A stretch of DNA of 64,000 nt from Pisolithus tinctorius (lineage: Eukaryota > Basidiomycota > Agaricomycetes > Boletales > Pisolithaceae). Positions 30,780-42,094 of the stretch are shown here, piece by piece. The first letter of the stretch is position 1, and every line of letters begins with the position of its first letter. The notes beneath the pieces are model-generated. The model had not been told where the DNA came from, made no database searches, and was given only the letters and a program-made list of their open reading frames with translations. The position numbers and the translations under genes were made by a program. The stretch lies in the NCBI GenBank assembly GCA_024663395.1, contig JANFAH010000048.1, positions 62,001 to 126,000 on the forward strand, written 5' to 3'.

Positions 30780-33173
30780 CCAGCTACACACCAATCTACT
30801 GTATCAACTTATTCTTCTCTCATCACCTCAGCAGTACAGGAGCAGGAGGAACACGATGAATCCTGTCCATTCAGATACACTAAGGAAGAGATACTCAGGA
30901 TTTACAAAGAGGGTGGAGGGAAGGGCGGTCTGGGACTCGAAGTAGAGCGGTGGGAGGGGATAGTACATGAAGCTGGCAGCGAACCTGCAAGTCTGCACAA
31001 AATGGACGAGGCCGAGAAGAAGGTCAGATGAAAACCTGTAAATTATATCATGCACTTTTCACTCACACGAACATGTAGCTGTTTGCGGGGCCACTAAATT
31101 CTGAAATTCGTCGGCGTCAACCAAGTGATTTAGTAAACACTTTGTCTTCGACATCCGATAGACCCAGAGTGAACCACGTAGGTGGCGGGGGTGGTCCGGT
31201 GCGCAACCGCTTTGGCCTGATGATGGGCAGAAGAAGGGTAAGCGCAGGTGAATCACCAACATCCTCCATTCGCAAAACAGGTTATTGAGGCCAATGGAAT
31301 AGCATTTAGTAATGGCATGATTAATGGTCTCAGCGAATCACAGTACAATTCTCTGACTCGGTCTCAGTACTCCCAGCCGTCTGCCTCATTCTCACCCTCT
31401 GCGCAACATCAGGCTGTGTCACCCTTTGGGGAGGCGTTGACGCAGCCCTCAGTATCCCCTCATGTATCTTACCCCCCGACCTCTGCCGTACAAGCTAATA
31501 GTGGTACATCACCCTGGCCTGACCCATCTCCTGTCTGCCGTACGAGAACAGTTGACACCTCTGCTACCTCATCACCGGCTGTGACGTCGGCTCAAGTTCA
31601 GCAAGGATTTAACTGGGCTCGACCGATTCAGCCTCCTCAGGCCGTACCTCAACTGAAGGATCCATCTCCTTGGCTGATGGCGTCTTTGGGGGGTACCAAT
31701 AACAGATGGAAACAGATCCCTGATGGGCAAGGCACAGAGGATGTTTTCGTTGCTGGTTCTCCTATTGATGGAGGAGTCCCTACTCCTCCCATCCCGCAGA
31801 CACCGGCGGATGAGCTTCCAGTAGCATCCGCAGTTCCAATACCAGCGTCTCAACCAGTCCCCCCCAGTAGCGAGCCCCAGGTGACAAGCCAACCTAGCTG
31901 TAAGTCAACGGCACATGACGCTCATGCATCAGTTACTGTGCCAAAGGGTACACCAGCCAGCATTGTCAAGGGTCCATCTCCTGTTCCTATAATCTCCCCA
32001 CCTGCACCGCAAATATGTGTGGTCCACTGTGGACGAGGAGAGGAAGGTGAAACCTACTGCGACAATGAGTTTGCACGAGATTCAGGAGGCAGAGGCGAAG
32101 ATGGAAGAGGCACGTAAGGCTTCTGAGAAGGAGTGGGAATGCGCCTGCAGTAACATCGCGACTTCTCTCATTGCTTCCGGTTCCGAAGACACCCAGCCAT
32201 TTACTGCATCCTGGGGATTGCTGACATCCCAAGCGGGAGGAAGAAATACCGCAGCACCGAAGGAGCCCCCGACACCTGTTACCCCAAGTGCACCTGTTTG
32301 GACGACTGTTGCACCAACCGCTACCGTAAAGAAGTCGATGAAGGAGATCCAAGAGGAAGAGGAGAGGATGAAGAAGGTAGTAGTGAGAGAGAGCGTGGCA
32401 TCCGCTGCTGCCCGCCAGCCTTACACTGAGACCATCTTCAAGGTTGGTGTTAATTCATCTTGTCAGTTTCTCTGTTGCTGATACAGTACTACACTAGACT
32501 GTGCCTAGTGCACAGAATACTGGCAGCGGTGCATGGACAACTATTGGGGCAAACGGTAAACCAGCCACACCTGTGGCTGCTCCCCTGCGACCCGCGGCGA
32601 CTACGGCGACTACGCCTGGCTCAACAGTTGCTGTAGGATCTCTGGCTACAGTACCTCGACAACACGGTGCCGCTACGTGACCGGGAATGTCGGCGGCTAT
32701 GCTGTCACCTACTAAACCTGCTGCAACACCACGTGTGGAGGACTCTCCTGTTACACTGTCGAATGACTTCTTGAAACGGCTGAGTGATTCATTGAAGGGC
32801 TTAAATAGCTCCGTCAATTGTGAGTGACATTGTCGGCACGATTCTAGCTAACTCGTCTCTGAACCCACTTGCAGTGGAAGAGATCACCTCGATGCTTTTC
32901 TCGTTCCCGCTCGACCCAGACCCGTCAACGATCGAGATTATCTCTGACCTTATCTATGCCAACAGCACAACACTTGACGGTCGCAGGTTTGCTTCGGAGT
33001 ACGTAAACAAGCGCAAGGCCGATGCTGCGGCAAGGCGGAATGCTGCCGGTGTAGGTGGTAACAGTGGCAAGCCTATTTCAATCGCAGACGTTGTGAAGAC
33101 CCAACCAAAGACCGTCCAGCAGGAGTGGGGTTTCAAGGTAGTCAACAAGAAAAAGAAGGGGGGCAGGTCGTAA
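30780..33173 (+). pseudogene. GYF-family (Smy2/GIGYF-like) gene lacking its GYF domain
   Basis: GYF proteins bind proline-rich ligands and act in translational repression. Recognisable blocks in order: FRYTKEEILRIYKEGGGKGG (30870-30930), GLGLEVERWEGIV, an intron GTCAGA..TGTAG, LFAGPLNSEIRRRQ and RNRFGLMMGRRR (to 31239), a short intron, a Ser/Pro/Gln-rich part (31270-32000), the coiled-coil HEIQEAEAKMEEARK and KEIQEEEERMKK, then LSDSLKGLNSSVN, an intron GTGAGT..TGCAG, and FSFPLDPDPSTIEIISDLIY .. WGFKVVNKKKKGGR. The GYF module expected after the N-terminal block is missing. There is no clear start codon after the repeat junction. TGA at 32678-32680 is in frame. 32000-32020 also needs a frame change. 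Confidence 0.78.
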
Positions 33174-34698
33174 GCAGGCCGTGATGTGTCAGTCAGAGTC
33201 ACATAGGCAACCCCAGTGATATATTACTCGGGTAACCAATGCATCGTTCCCTTCGTTGTGCTGTATCCTGTGTGATACCCCTCGAACACTTAATAATACC
33301 TTACCATGCATCATATCTATGCAAGATTCAGTGGTTCCTCCCTCAAGCCCACTGCTACGTACACATTTCCACTGTAACCATACCGTGGTTCTGCAACACT
33401 GCGAACATCGACATGACATTTGGGGCCCACCAAGTAGCTTATTTGTGCACATTATTCCTCGACTGAGACAGAGCTGGAGGATACACCACTGCAACAAGAT
33501 TAAGGATGACTATTGATAAATATTATCTACTAATAGTGTGTACTTGACAGACAACTCGTTAGGCATCCGATGGACAACTGCGAGAACTCGACAGAAAAGT
33601 CTACAGTACTAGAACCTGTGAAAGCCCATAATCTCCCGACCAAGTAAGATACAAGCATGGCATATTAATAGCAAGCAAGGTTAGTGCCGACGCAGGCGGC
33701 ACTTCCCGAGTCATGTAATGTCCATGATTTCCACGCACACCACAAATGTGTCGATGACACCCAGCTGGTTGTGCGTGCTGGGTAGAGCAGCTCTACCGCG
33801 CGAAGTACCGTAGATTATGAACCTGTGACGGTGTGAACCCAACATTTGAATGTCCCCCGTATGCCCCGATGCTATGCATCAGGTGACCGCACTGACCATC
33901 TGGGCCAATATGACGTCAACCACAAAGAGTTTGCAGACCTGGACTAGATAGCGTCCAGGAATAGATCAATTGGCATTCATATCTGTTCATGTGAGGTTCG
34001 AACCACCCAGCTTGTTTACCGGTGCAGAATCACCTTGTTTACAACGTCACTGCACCTCGGAATTTGTCGCTCATTTCTCGACATCCACGATCATCCCAAG
34101 AACTTCGCCAATACAAAGTCCGATTCAAATCATGGTGGTAATGGATTGTTGGCATGTAATTATGTACGATTGTAGCTTTAGCTCGTCCAAGCTCAAAGCC
34201 AATGGCTGTCACCCTTGCGAACGAAGATCAAACCATAAGACATGTGAGGGTCCTTGGAGCAATGAGGGGTTTATGATCTTTAGACATCAAAATCTGGCAT
34301 GTAAATTATGGTCATGGTGAGGATGTTCTCAATTTGGGATCTATGTCGCATCCATAAACAAGGTGCCTGCCATCCCCGGCGGCCCTATCCTCTGGTGCAT
34401 AATTGGGACTGAGTAAATTCTGAACCGCCTAACCTCGTCGCAGATTACAGGTCTGTAACAAAACTTGGGATGAAAAACGTAGCAGGTAAGACTAACTACT
34501 ACAGTGAAGGTAGGTACGGTCCGCAGGGAGGGGAGGGCTCATGCCTTTGTCCAATGTCCTACTACCCCTCGCCTTTGTAAGACTTAAAGCTTCATTCCCA
34601 TCGTTCACAAGTCCTATCATTAACATGACATCGACCAAGTAGTACAGGTTAGTTGGGTGTCACAATGCTGCAACGGGTCTCTGACACAGAATGCAGCC
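33174..34698. other. Intergenic, no gene I can support
   Basis: Frames 33189-33516 and 33970-34320 have no recognisable domain, and codon use does not suggest coding. The right part is the upstream region of the F-box gene. Confidence 0.4.
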
Positions 34699-35816
34699 AT
34701 GGACACTCAACCATTTGTTCTTGCCCCAGTCCATCACAGACGCACCACAATTGGATCCATGCCAGAGGACATTATGGTCCACATATTCTTCGAAGTTGCA
34801 GTGCAGTCAGGCGATAGTATGCTAAGGGCTGCAAGCCATGTTTGTCAGCACTGGCAAGCCATTCTTTTGCAGGCACCCTTGGTCTGGCATGAAGCGTTGA
34901 ACTTCACAGTCGGACATAGATGGCTCCAGGCAATACTGGGACGCACATCAACCCTCCCTCTCAGGGTTCACATCAGGAGCGAAGATGTCATGCATGATAT
35001 GGGGGAATTGATACTCACAAATCTACCAACCATTGCCAATCACTTCTGGCGAATCAAGGAATTCCATCTCAAGGCACCATATCCCTATAGTTACGAATTC
35101 TTTCGCCATGTCACCCCAGGTTATCAGGGTGTACCCTTGCTCCAGTCCCTGTCGCTCTGTAGCAGCGATCTGGACGACACATTGGATGGCAGTGAATTAC
35201 CTCTACAGCCACTGATGATTGCAGGGCCACTCCTCCAGCGTCTGGTGCTTGACAATTGTTTTCTGCGCTGGGATGTCTTGGAATCGACACTGGACCTCTC
35301 CCATAATCTGTCAGTAATCCATATTCTGAACACCGGAGACAGTGACATCCCCTGTTCACTGCCGCTGTCCAAATTCTTGGCTATACTCGCATTGCTCTCA
35401 TCTTTGAGGGAACTGAGGCTCTGTAACGCCTTCATGCCAGGAGCAGAGGAAGTAAACAGCGATAAAATTACGCTGGCAGAGCTTCGTACCTTGCAGTTCG
35501 AGTCTGGGAGCATGACCTCATGTTCCAGATTTTTGAACGCAGTCCAGACACCTGCTCTTGTTGAGCTTGATGTCGGAAACATCCTTGAAAGCTATCCCGC
35601 AGAATTCCCTGAATTCATGACAGGAATAAAAAATGTGGCACCCTCTGGACCATACGACGTCCTCACAACCCTGTACCAGCATGGGAGGTTGTGGATCATG
35701 CTCACAAGCGTCACTAGGGACGACTTCTGTCACGTGCAAATCGACTGCTTGTCCACCCATCATGACTTCCTGTCCCCCGTCTATATAACTCTAGCAGATA
35801 TGCCATCACTGCACGA

Positions 35817-36280
35817 TGTAGGGAACGAGTTCGAGTTCCCTAGGAGAATCCGTCTTGGTCAGGAGTTTAGGGGTGGAAGGACTTGTTTTGTTTCTTGCCT
35901 TTGTTTTTGTGTTTGTACCCCTGGACTTGGTGATGAGCAGCCGCGTCGCTGACTAAGCGTGTGTGCTGTGTTCGCGCGAGTTCAGTTTACCATAACAACA
36001 AGTACATGTCACAGGCCCTCAGAGTAGGGTGATTTAGTCTCGCATTTCGGCGAGTTTTCAAAGTTAGATTTATTACTTTGGGGAGTACCCAAAGTGCCAG
36101 GAGGACTGGCAAGAGTATTAGACAGGCACAGCTAAGTATCTTTTTTTCTAGTTCGCATTTTTTACTTTTTACTACACTTCTTTCTCCAGAGAGAACCTCC
36201 CTCTTGGGTCGAGCATTATACTCGCCCATCATTACTGACTATTTCTATTTCTAGGCATATCTATTTTACCTATTCCTACA
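35817..36280 (+). mobile_element. 5' LTR of the Gypsy-type element
   Basis: 464 bp, same length as the 3' LTR. The differences I find are five, all C/T at CpG sites (for example GATGAGCAGCCGCGTCGC here against GACGAGCAGCTGCGTTGC). Confidence 0.93.
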
Positions 36281-36282
36281 TC

Positions 36283-36299
36283 TGGAGCCCACCGCGAGG
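36283..36299 (+). other. Candidate primer-binding site of the Gypsy-type element
   Basis: TGGAGCCCACCGCGAGG starts two bases after the LTR and begins with TGG, as expected for pairing with a tRNA 3'-CCA end. I cannot name the tRNA with confidence. Confidence 0.5.
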
Positions 36300-36324
36300 G
36301 GGGTTCTGTCCATTTTGGGGAAAG

Positions 36325-37226
36325 TGTGAAGTACGGGTTTACCCTCGGGTGACCAGGCTTCAAGACCAGGTGACAGGGGCTGAGTCCGAGTGGCCAGAGT
36401 CAAGGCCGAGAGACAGGGGCCAAGTCTGGTTGGACCGGAGTTAAGGCCGGAGGTCAGGGGCTAAGTCCGGAGGACCGGACTTAAGGCCGGGAGCGCGGGA
36501 ACAAGACCGGTAGCGTGGGAAACCGACCGGTCTTGGAGTGCGCACAAGGGGAAGCCGGTCCGGGGTTGGATCTACCTCCCTTGGTCTCAGCTTATGTGCT
36601 GTACCCTTATGCAAGCTGGGGAGAGGTCCGGGACAGGGGTCGGGGATAGCTTAAGGCTCGGCCTTAGCTATAGAGTAGTCTCAGGGTGTAGTACGGAGTT
36701 GAGGGTAATACTAAGTTGATATTCTGACTGAGGGTGCTACGAAGTATGTACAGGGGTTAAATACATGAGGCTGGTCCGGGATAATGAACATAGAGCCGGA
36801 CTTGTGAACAAGCTATTAGTGAGATGATTAGCAAGACGAGGATAGCCACAGTGGCTATGCAGAGGCTAATAGCCCAAGTCCGGGTGACCAGCATAACCGG
36901 GGTCGGACACAGGACTGTACAGTAAGCAAAGTCTGATGAACGGGCTAGACTAAATATAGTACAAACAAAGGGAAACAGACCGGAGTTATGTCCGGGTGAC
37001 CCGGACATGGACCTAGGAGGACCGGGGTGGAGTAGCGCAAGGCCGGGAGGCCGAAACGGACCGGAGATAGGGGTAAAACACCGGACTTGAGTTATGCAGG
37101 CCGGAGTTGAGTTATCTAGGGCCGGGATTGGGTTGCCTAGGCTGGACTAGGACCGGACTTGACCGGAGATAGGGGCTAGGGGTCCGGACTGGACTGAGTC
37201 CGAGTCCGAGAGTCATGGATATGACA
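36325..37226 (+). mobile_element. Solo LTR of the LARD family, TSD GAAAG
   Basis: 902 bp, TGTGAAGTACGGG .. CATGGATATGACA, flanked by GAAAG at 36320-36324 and 37227-37231. It is the same family as the LTRs at 51771 and 57598 but more diverged. Confidence 0.94.
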
Positions 37227-37366
37227 GAAAGAAGCAACCATTTTATCACCGAACGAAGTTTTTGCTGGATTGGGCTTGGACAAGCTAAGTGTTCAGAGTC
37301 TTGATTCTAGCTACCATCTACTCTCAGGAATTTGGAAAATTTTCAGAGTTATTTTTCGAGCAGCAA

Positions 37367-39463
37367 ATGTCAAGCAAGTATCTAAGTCGAAGATCCCTCG
37401 AGCCGAGAAGCAAGTCCGAAGGCAAATTAATAGTCAAATTTCTGCGAAGAAGTCGTGAGAATGCGCCGAGAGAACTCGAGGGAATACCACTGAGGCATTC
37501 AAGGGATGCCCCATGGTTCTCAGGGTGTGCGGCTGACCTTTTTAGGTATCTCGAAGAGGTTCGAAGTCTTTGCAAGCGTGAGAATTGCTTCGATGACCAA
37601 GAATGGGCGAAATGGGTCTGCTGGTATGCAAGCAGCGAAGTCTCGGACTCATGGTATGAATTCGTCGAAGATCAGCTGAGTTGGCCCGAATTCGTGGTGG
37701 CCATTGTGCGTTTGTATCCTGGGTCCCGGAAAATGGATCAACAGTACTCGAGAAACGACCTTTACAGCCTCGTTGACAGCCGAGCAAGAAGAGAAGTTCA
37801 TACAGAGGAAGAACTGATGAACTACAGACTATATTTTCTAGATATAGCAACGTATCTACGGGTTTCGAAGCAACTCGAGGCTGACAAGCTCGAAGACCTC
37901 TATGTACAAGGCTTCGACAAGGAATTCTGGCGCGAAATTATTCAGAAAATGCGACGTGACGATCGACGGCGACACTCAGATGATCCATGGCCCATGGAGC
38001 AAGTAACATACACAGCAACACGACTTCTACACAAAGGATTTCGCTCAGAGCGAGCACGAACAAGCGCGGAAGACTACTATGAGCCACGAAGTGACCCAGA
38101 ATCAAGTTCGGACAAGCAACATCTATCTATGAAGTATTTTCTGCCTACAGCTACACATGACTCGCTGACGAACGATGTACAGGGATCTACAGAAGTATCA
38201 AGGTACATGGAGTGCGAGAAAGTACCAAAGTTAGTTTCAACAAGTTGCGCGCAGCCACACAGCCCACCCGAGAAGACAAATAGTGAGGACCGAAGCCCTG
38301 GCAGGCTCGTTGAAGCAGCCACAATGACCAGTTTTGAGACAATAGAGTTTTCCTTGAGTATGAACAGAATACTGACTACTGAGTTACAGGAAGCAGTAGA
38401 ACTCGAGCGAGTCGAACCTGCATTGGTGGAGGAACCACTCACAACGAAAGTCCCATTTGAATTCGAAGCGAATTACAACACTCAAAGGGGTTTTTCTTTT
38501 TGTTCGTATCGAGCTTCTCTGATGGCTACTGGTGTGTCACTACAGGAGTCCTACCTAAGAGGCCGAGGTAATGAAAGGAGCGGTCTCGGAGTTCCTGCAG
38601 TCAGCAGAAATACACATCAGTTAACCGACGACCCGTTCAGGTCAAAGATTCCGCTTGAATTCAAAGCCGAAAGGCTCGAAGAACACCCAAAGCCCACAGG
38701 AGTTGAAGTCGAAGGGCTCAAAACGCTCACAGGCAGTCCAGAAACAGATAGGTTGGCATATGAAGAGGTCATTGACTCACACAGAGCGCCGCAGCACATG
38801 AATCACATCGAGTCGAAGGTTATTGCAAGAAGAATTCAGATCGAGGAGCCGTCGAGGCTCGTCATACGAAGGAAGCCACCAGAAGAAGTTTTGCGAATCG
38901 AAATGTTGAAGCACGCAGCGAGGATAGATGCACTCGCACTCGAAATATTCCAGGGCCACACAGTATCAGCAATAAATGTTTTATTCGAAGATTTGTCGAG
39001 CGAATCGACACGTGCACTCGGTATTAGGACTTGTGCAGAAAGTCCTGCGATGTTGACTAAGCGGAGTCACGTGACCGCTCTGCGCGTCGTGGCTGCGCGC
39101 ACTCAAGTAATACTACATACTGACGACTCTAGTGTTACAGGCCGTCTGCGCAGGATCGCGACAATCAGATACGAAGAATGGGTTGAACAAGGTACCATAT
39201 GGAAGCTACCACGACTACGAGTGACAGCGACGGTGACAAGAGCGACAACAACAACACGAGCGCGAGCGGGGACAATGACAGCGCTGGACTCAGAGCGACG
39301 GCCATACGAGGTCGGAAATGCCGTCCGATGGGAACGATGCGCGACGAGCGCGGATACTGAGCTCGATGGCTCAGAGGTACGTTTTGATTTCGAGACGCCT
39401 TACTTACATCTACGCTATTCTAGGGCTGAAAGGTACCTACAACGAAGTGCGACCACGGCATGA
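37367..39463 (+). CDS. Gypsy gag-like protein with unusual C-terminal extension
   Basis: The frame is open from 37289, and the first ATG is 37367. The gag core is clear at about 37590-38050: WAKWVCWYA, then SWPEFVVAIVRLYPGS, MNYRLYFLDIATYL and YVQGFDKEFW .. DDPWPMEQVTYTATRLLHKG. This is the order seen in fungal Gypsy gags. Downstream comes a long charged region without zinc knuckle or protease (to about 39160), then Thr/Arg-rich sequence and the first intron-like cassette (39377-39423). The frame ends at TGA 39461-39463. If cassette 1 were spliced, a TGA would follow almost at once, so its coding effect is unclear. Confidence 0.7.
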   Translation: MSSKYLSRRSLEPRSKSEGKLIVKFLRRSRENAPRELEGIPLRHSRDAPWFSGCAADLFRYLEEVRSLCKRENCFDDQEWAKWVCWYASSEVSDSWYEFVEDQLSWPEFVVAIVRLYPGSRKMDQQYSRNDLYSLVDSRARREVHTEEELMNYRLYFLDIATYLRVSKQLEADKLEDLYVQGFDKEFWREIIQKMRRDDRRRHSDDPWPMEQVTYTATRLLHKGFRSERARTSAEDYYEPRSDPESSSDKQHLSMKYFLPTATHDSLTNDVQGSTEVSRYMECEKVPKLVSTSCAQPHSPPEKTNSEDRSPGRLVEAATMTSFETIEFSLSMNRILTTELQEAVELERVEPALVEEPLTTKVPFEFEANYNTQRGFSFCSYRASLMATGVSLQESYLRGRGNERSGLGVPAVSRNTHQLTDDPFRSKIPLEFKAERLEEHPKPTGVEVEGLKTLTGSPETDRLAYEEVIDSHRAPQHMNHIESKVIARRIQIEEPSRLVIRRKPPEEVLRIEMLKHAARIDALALEIFQGHTVSAINVLFEDLSSESTRALGIRTCAESPAMLTKRSHVTALRVVAARTQVILHTDDSSVTGRLRRIATIRYEEWVEQGTIWKLPRLRVTATVTRATTTTRARAGTMTALDSERRPYEVGNAVRWERCATSADTELDGSEVRFDFETPYLHLRYSRAERYLQRSATTA

Positions 39464-41886
39464 GAATCTACGAAGGACTACGAACAAAAGACACTTGGAC
39501 ATACTGCGAAACGAGTGCAACATCTACAGTTCGAACTACAACAGCGATCGTCGAGGAGACGACATTCGGCGAGCACGAGTGCTGAGTGCAGCGGCCCAAG
39601 TTTTTATTTTGGTTGTGCGAATTTATGCTTACAGCTGCCACATTTTAAGGGATACAACGTTCTATGGAGTATCGTACAAAAGCTACAGTGGTTACTGGCG
39701 ACAGTGGAGCTTGACACAGGCCGAAGACTGCACGACACTGGAACAGTGGTTCAACGGACATGAGGCGCGACGAGCGCAGATACTGAGCACTATGGCTCAA
39801 GGTTTCATTTCGATTTCAGAGCGTTTTACTTACAGAGTTTCTACTCTAGGGAAGTTGGGTACCTACGACAAAGAGCGCGAGCGACGACAACAAGAGTGAC
39901 AGCGACGTCAACAACATTCAACACAGACCGAAGGCCATACGAGGCAGGAACAGCAGTCCAGTGGACACGGAGTGCGATGGAGGTTACTGAGCTCGAATGC
40001 TCGAGGTTTCGCTTCGATTCTAAGACGTTTTACTTTCAACTACTCTATTCTAGGAAAAACAGATGTGCAAGACGGTGCTGGAGTGACATCCAAGCCATCG
40101 CAGGGCGAGGATCTACGAAGATCTATGCGGAAATACAGTGGACCGTTGGGGAGAAGCTATGCCAAGCGATCCAACGGTGTTACTACGAATGGGGCGAGTG
40201 GATAGAACAAGCCGAAGGCTCGAGAATAGAATACGGACTAGCGACTGTGACAGCGACGGTTACAACAAGGACAACGACAGCGCTGGACTCAGAGCGACAG
40301 CCATGCGAGGCTGGAACAGCCGTCTCAAAGAGATGGGGTGCGACGAGCATGGGTTCTGGGCTCGAAGGCCCAAGGTTTCTTTTACATTCCATAGTGTTTT
40401 ACTTACAGCTGTTCTACTCTAGGGAAATCGGGTATATGCGACGGAGCACAACAGATGTCCTCGCAATCGTGATTCGAGGATCTACGAGGAACTTCGAACC
40501 GAGGTCGTGCGGGAGTACAGAAAGACAAGCGCGATGGGTGTGGTTCGGTCTACAACAGCGAACTTCGAAGTCGGAACAAGATGCACGACATGCGAGGCGT
40601 ATCGAGACCACACTGAGTGGGCTCGAAGGCCCAAGATTTATGTTTTTCTTTAAAGTGTTTTACTTACGACTACGACGTTTTAGGGAATACAGGCATTTAC
40701 AAGGCATCGAAGAATCTACAGCTAACTACGAACGAAGTATGTCAAGGCAAATGCGACGAATACGGTTTGATCTACAGCAGCAAGTCTCGAGGTCGCAAAG
40801 AGATGCGTGCAATGCGAGGAGTATCGAGGCCCTGCCAAGTGGGCTTGACAACCCAAAGTTTAGCTTTCTCCTTAGAGCGTTTTACTTACGGCCGCATCGT
40901 TTTAGGAAAGACAAAGTACTACCAGCAGTTGAGGAATCTTTGAGCTACAAGATGTCTGCAGTACGAAGAAGCGGTTTTATGGGTCGACGTGTTGTCGAAC
41001 GACTATGCGAAGTGACAAGGACTCGAGTTATCACCAAACGATGGTCGTTTGAAGCAACAGAGAGCTCTTGGCAGAGGAGCAACATAGAGGATTCACGCGC
41101 TGGGCTTGACAGCTCAGATTTTCATTTTGATCTTAGAACGTTCTATTTACATCCTTGTTATTCTAGGGAAGATGGACGTTTGCAGCGAATTGCGGTCGCG
41201 GAACAAGAGACTACAACGAACTGCGAGCAAAGGACATGTGGAGGACTCGACATGTGGCTACTGATGTCTGGAAGAGAAGAAGACGAAGTGAGTTCGAGTA
41301 GGCGAGATGGCGAGCAGTATGCGAAGATTGAGGAGGGGCGAGGCTGGCCAGAACAACGAAGTCGCACACAGTGTATTAGAGGCGATGTGGATTCAGACAC
41401 CGAGCCCGAGCGCTCGTTTTTGTCTTCTGTTTTTATGACGATCTACTCACGAATCTACAGGTCTAAGGTACTCGACCGAGTCGAAGCGCAGTCGCTGATA
41501 TCCGAAGGAAAAGAAGATGGCGCGAGTTTGCAAGCAGAGTGCGAAGACCAGGTGACGAAGCTCAGGAAGGAGAATTACGAAGTCCAGGTGCCCCATTTAG
41601 CTATAATTCAAACACTATCTACTGCGAGCTACAGGTACCTTAGCACGAAGGAAAAGGTGGTCAATAGGGATGGTCGGCTCGAGGCCGTCCACTGGCTCTT
41701 ACCACCAAGACTCCATCCATCCAACTGCGAGGTTGAAGGCCGACGACCAAGATCGAACAAGGTTAGCACCTACACCTGTCAGAGTCGAAGACCTATCAAC
41801 GAAGGAGACGCGAGGATCTACAGACTTAAGGTGACAGCTTTTATTATAGTTCAAGCATGTGCTACTTCGAGATATTTTTTTTCTAG
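39377..41886 (+). repeat. Array of eleven intron-like cassettes, 45-56 nt each
   Basis: Cassettes: 39377-39423, 39600-39649, 39802-39849, 40006-40053, 40375-40422, 40636-40683, 40858-40905, 41118-41166, 41416-41460, 41588-41634, 41831-41886. Most begin after CAAG or GAG with GTTTC/GTACG/GTTTA, carry TTTTACTTAC near 16-20 nt from the end, and finish TCTAG or TTTAG before GG/GA. Two have a decayed donor (AT at 40636 and 41118). Spacing is about 170-370 bp. Intervening modules repeat phrases like GCTCGAAGGCCC and GACAGCGCTGGACTCAGAGCG. Structure and length fit basidiomycete introns. An encoded FYL..RFR protein repeat is the alternative reading. Confidence 0.7.
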
Positions 41887-42094
41887 CAGTGAACAAGTGG
41901 TAGATGAAGATGGGCGACTCGAGGTCACTCGGCGACACTTAGTGCGAGAGCTTTGGCCACCTGATGGAGTACCAGACGAAGTACGAGAAATCAAGTGCGC
42001 GCATGCACAGGGAGTCGAGGCTGTGAAAATAGGAATGGGACAAGTGAACGAGGCAAGGGTCCCGGTGAGTGTGTCGACATATAGTTTTCTTTAA
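39896..42094 (+). CDS. 732-codon repeat-containing frame of the Gypsy-type element
   Basis: The open frame has no ATG at its upstream end. It encodes repeated segments of 75-90 residues built around GLEGPRFLLHSIVFYLQL, GLEGPRFMFFFKVFYLRL, GLDNPKFSFLLRAFYLRP and GLDSSDFHFDLRTFYLHP. These coincide with the intron-like cassettes, most of which are 48 nt, so they can be read through in frame. No RT, protease or integrase signature is visible. Whether it is translated is unknown. Confidence 0.45.
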   Translation: MTATSTTFNTDRRPYEAGTAVQWTRSAMEVTELECSRFRFDSKTFYFQLLYSRKNRCARRCWSDIQAIAGRGSTKIYAEIQWTVGEKLCQAIQRCYYEWGEWIEQAEGSRIEYGLATVTATVTTRTTTALDSERQPCEAGTAVSKRWGATSMGSGLEGPRFLLHSIVFYLQLFYSREIGYMRRSTTDVLAIVIRGSTRNFEPRSCGSTERQARWVWFGLQQRTSKSEQDARHARRIETTLSGLEGPRFMFFFKVFYLRLRRFREYRHLQGIEESTANYERSMSRQMRRIRFDLQQQVSRSQRDACNARSIEALPSGLDNPKFSFLLRAFYLRPHRFRKDKVLPAVEESLSYKMSAVRRSGFMGRRVVERLCEVTRTRVITKRWSFEATESSWQRSNIEDSRAGLDSSDFHFDLRTFYLHPCYSREDGRLQRIAVAEQETTTNCEQRTCGGLDMWLLMSGREEDEVSSSRRDGEQYAKIEEGRGWPEQRSRTQCIRGDVDSDTEPERSFLSSVFMTIYSRIYRSKVLDRVEAQSLISEGKEDGASLQAECEDQVTKLRKENYEVQVPHLAIIQTLSTASYRYLSTKEKVVNRDGRLEAVHWLLPPRLHPSNCEVEGRRPRSNKVSTYTCQSRRPINEGDARIYRLKVTAFIIVQACATSRYFFSSSEQVVDEDGRLEVTRRHLVRELWPPDGVPDEVREIKCAHAQGVEAVKIGMGQVNEARVPVSVSTYSFL

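Noticed and set aside
37289..37366. N-terminal extension of the Gypsy gag frame
   Set aside because: The frame is open here but has no ATG before 37367, and it begins just after the nested solo LTR.
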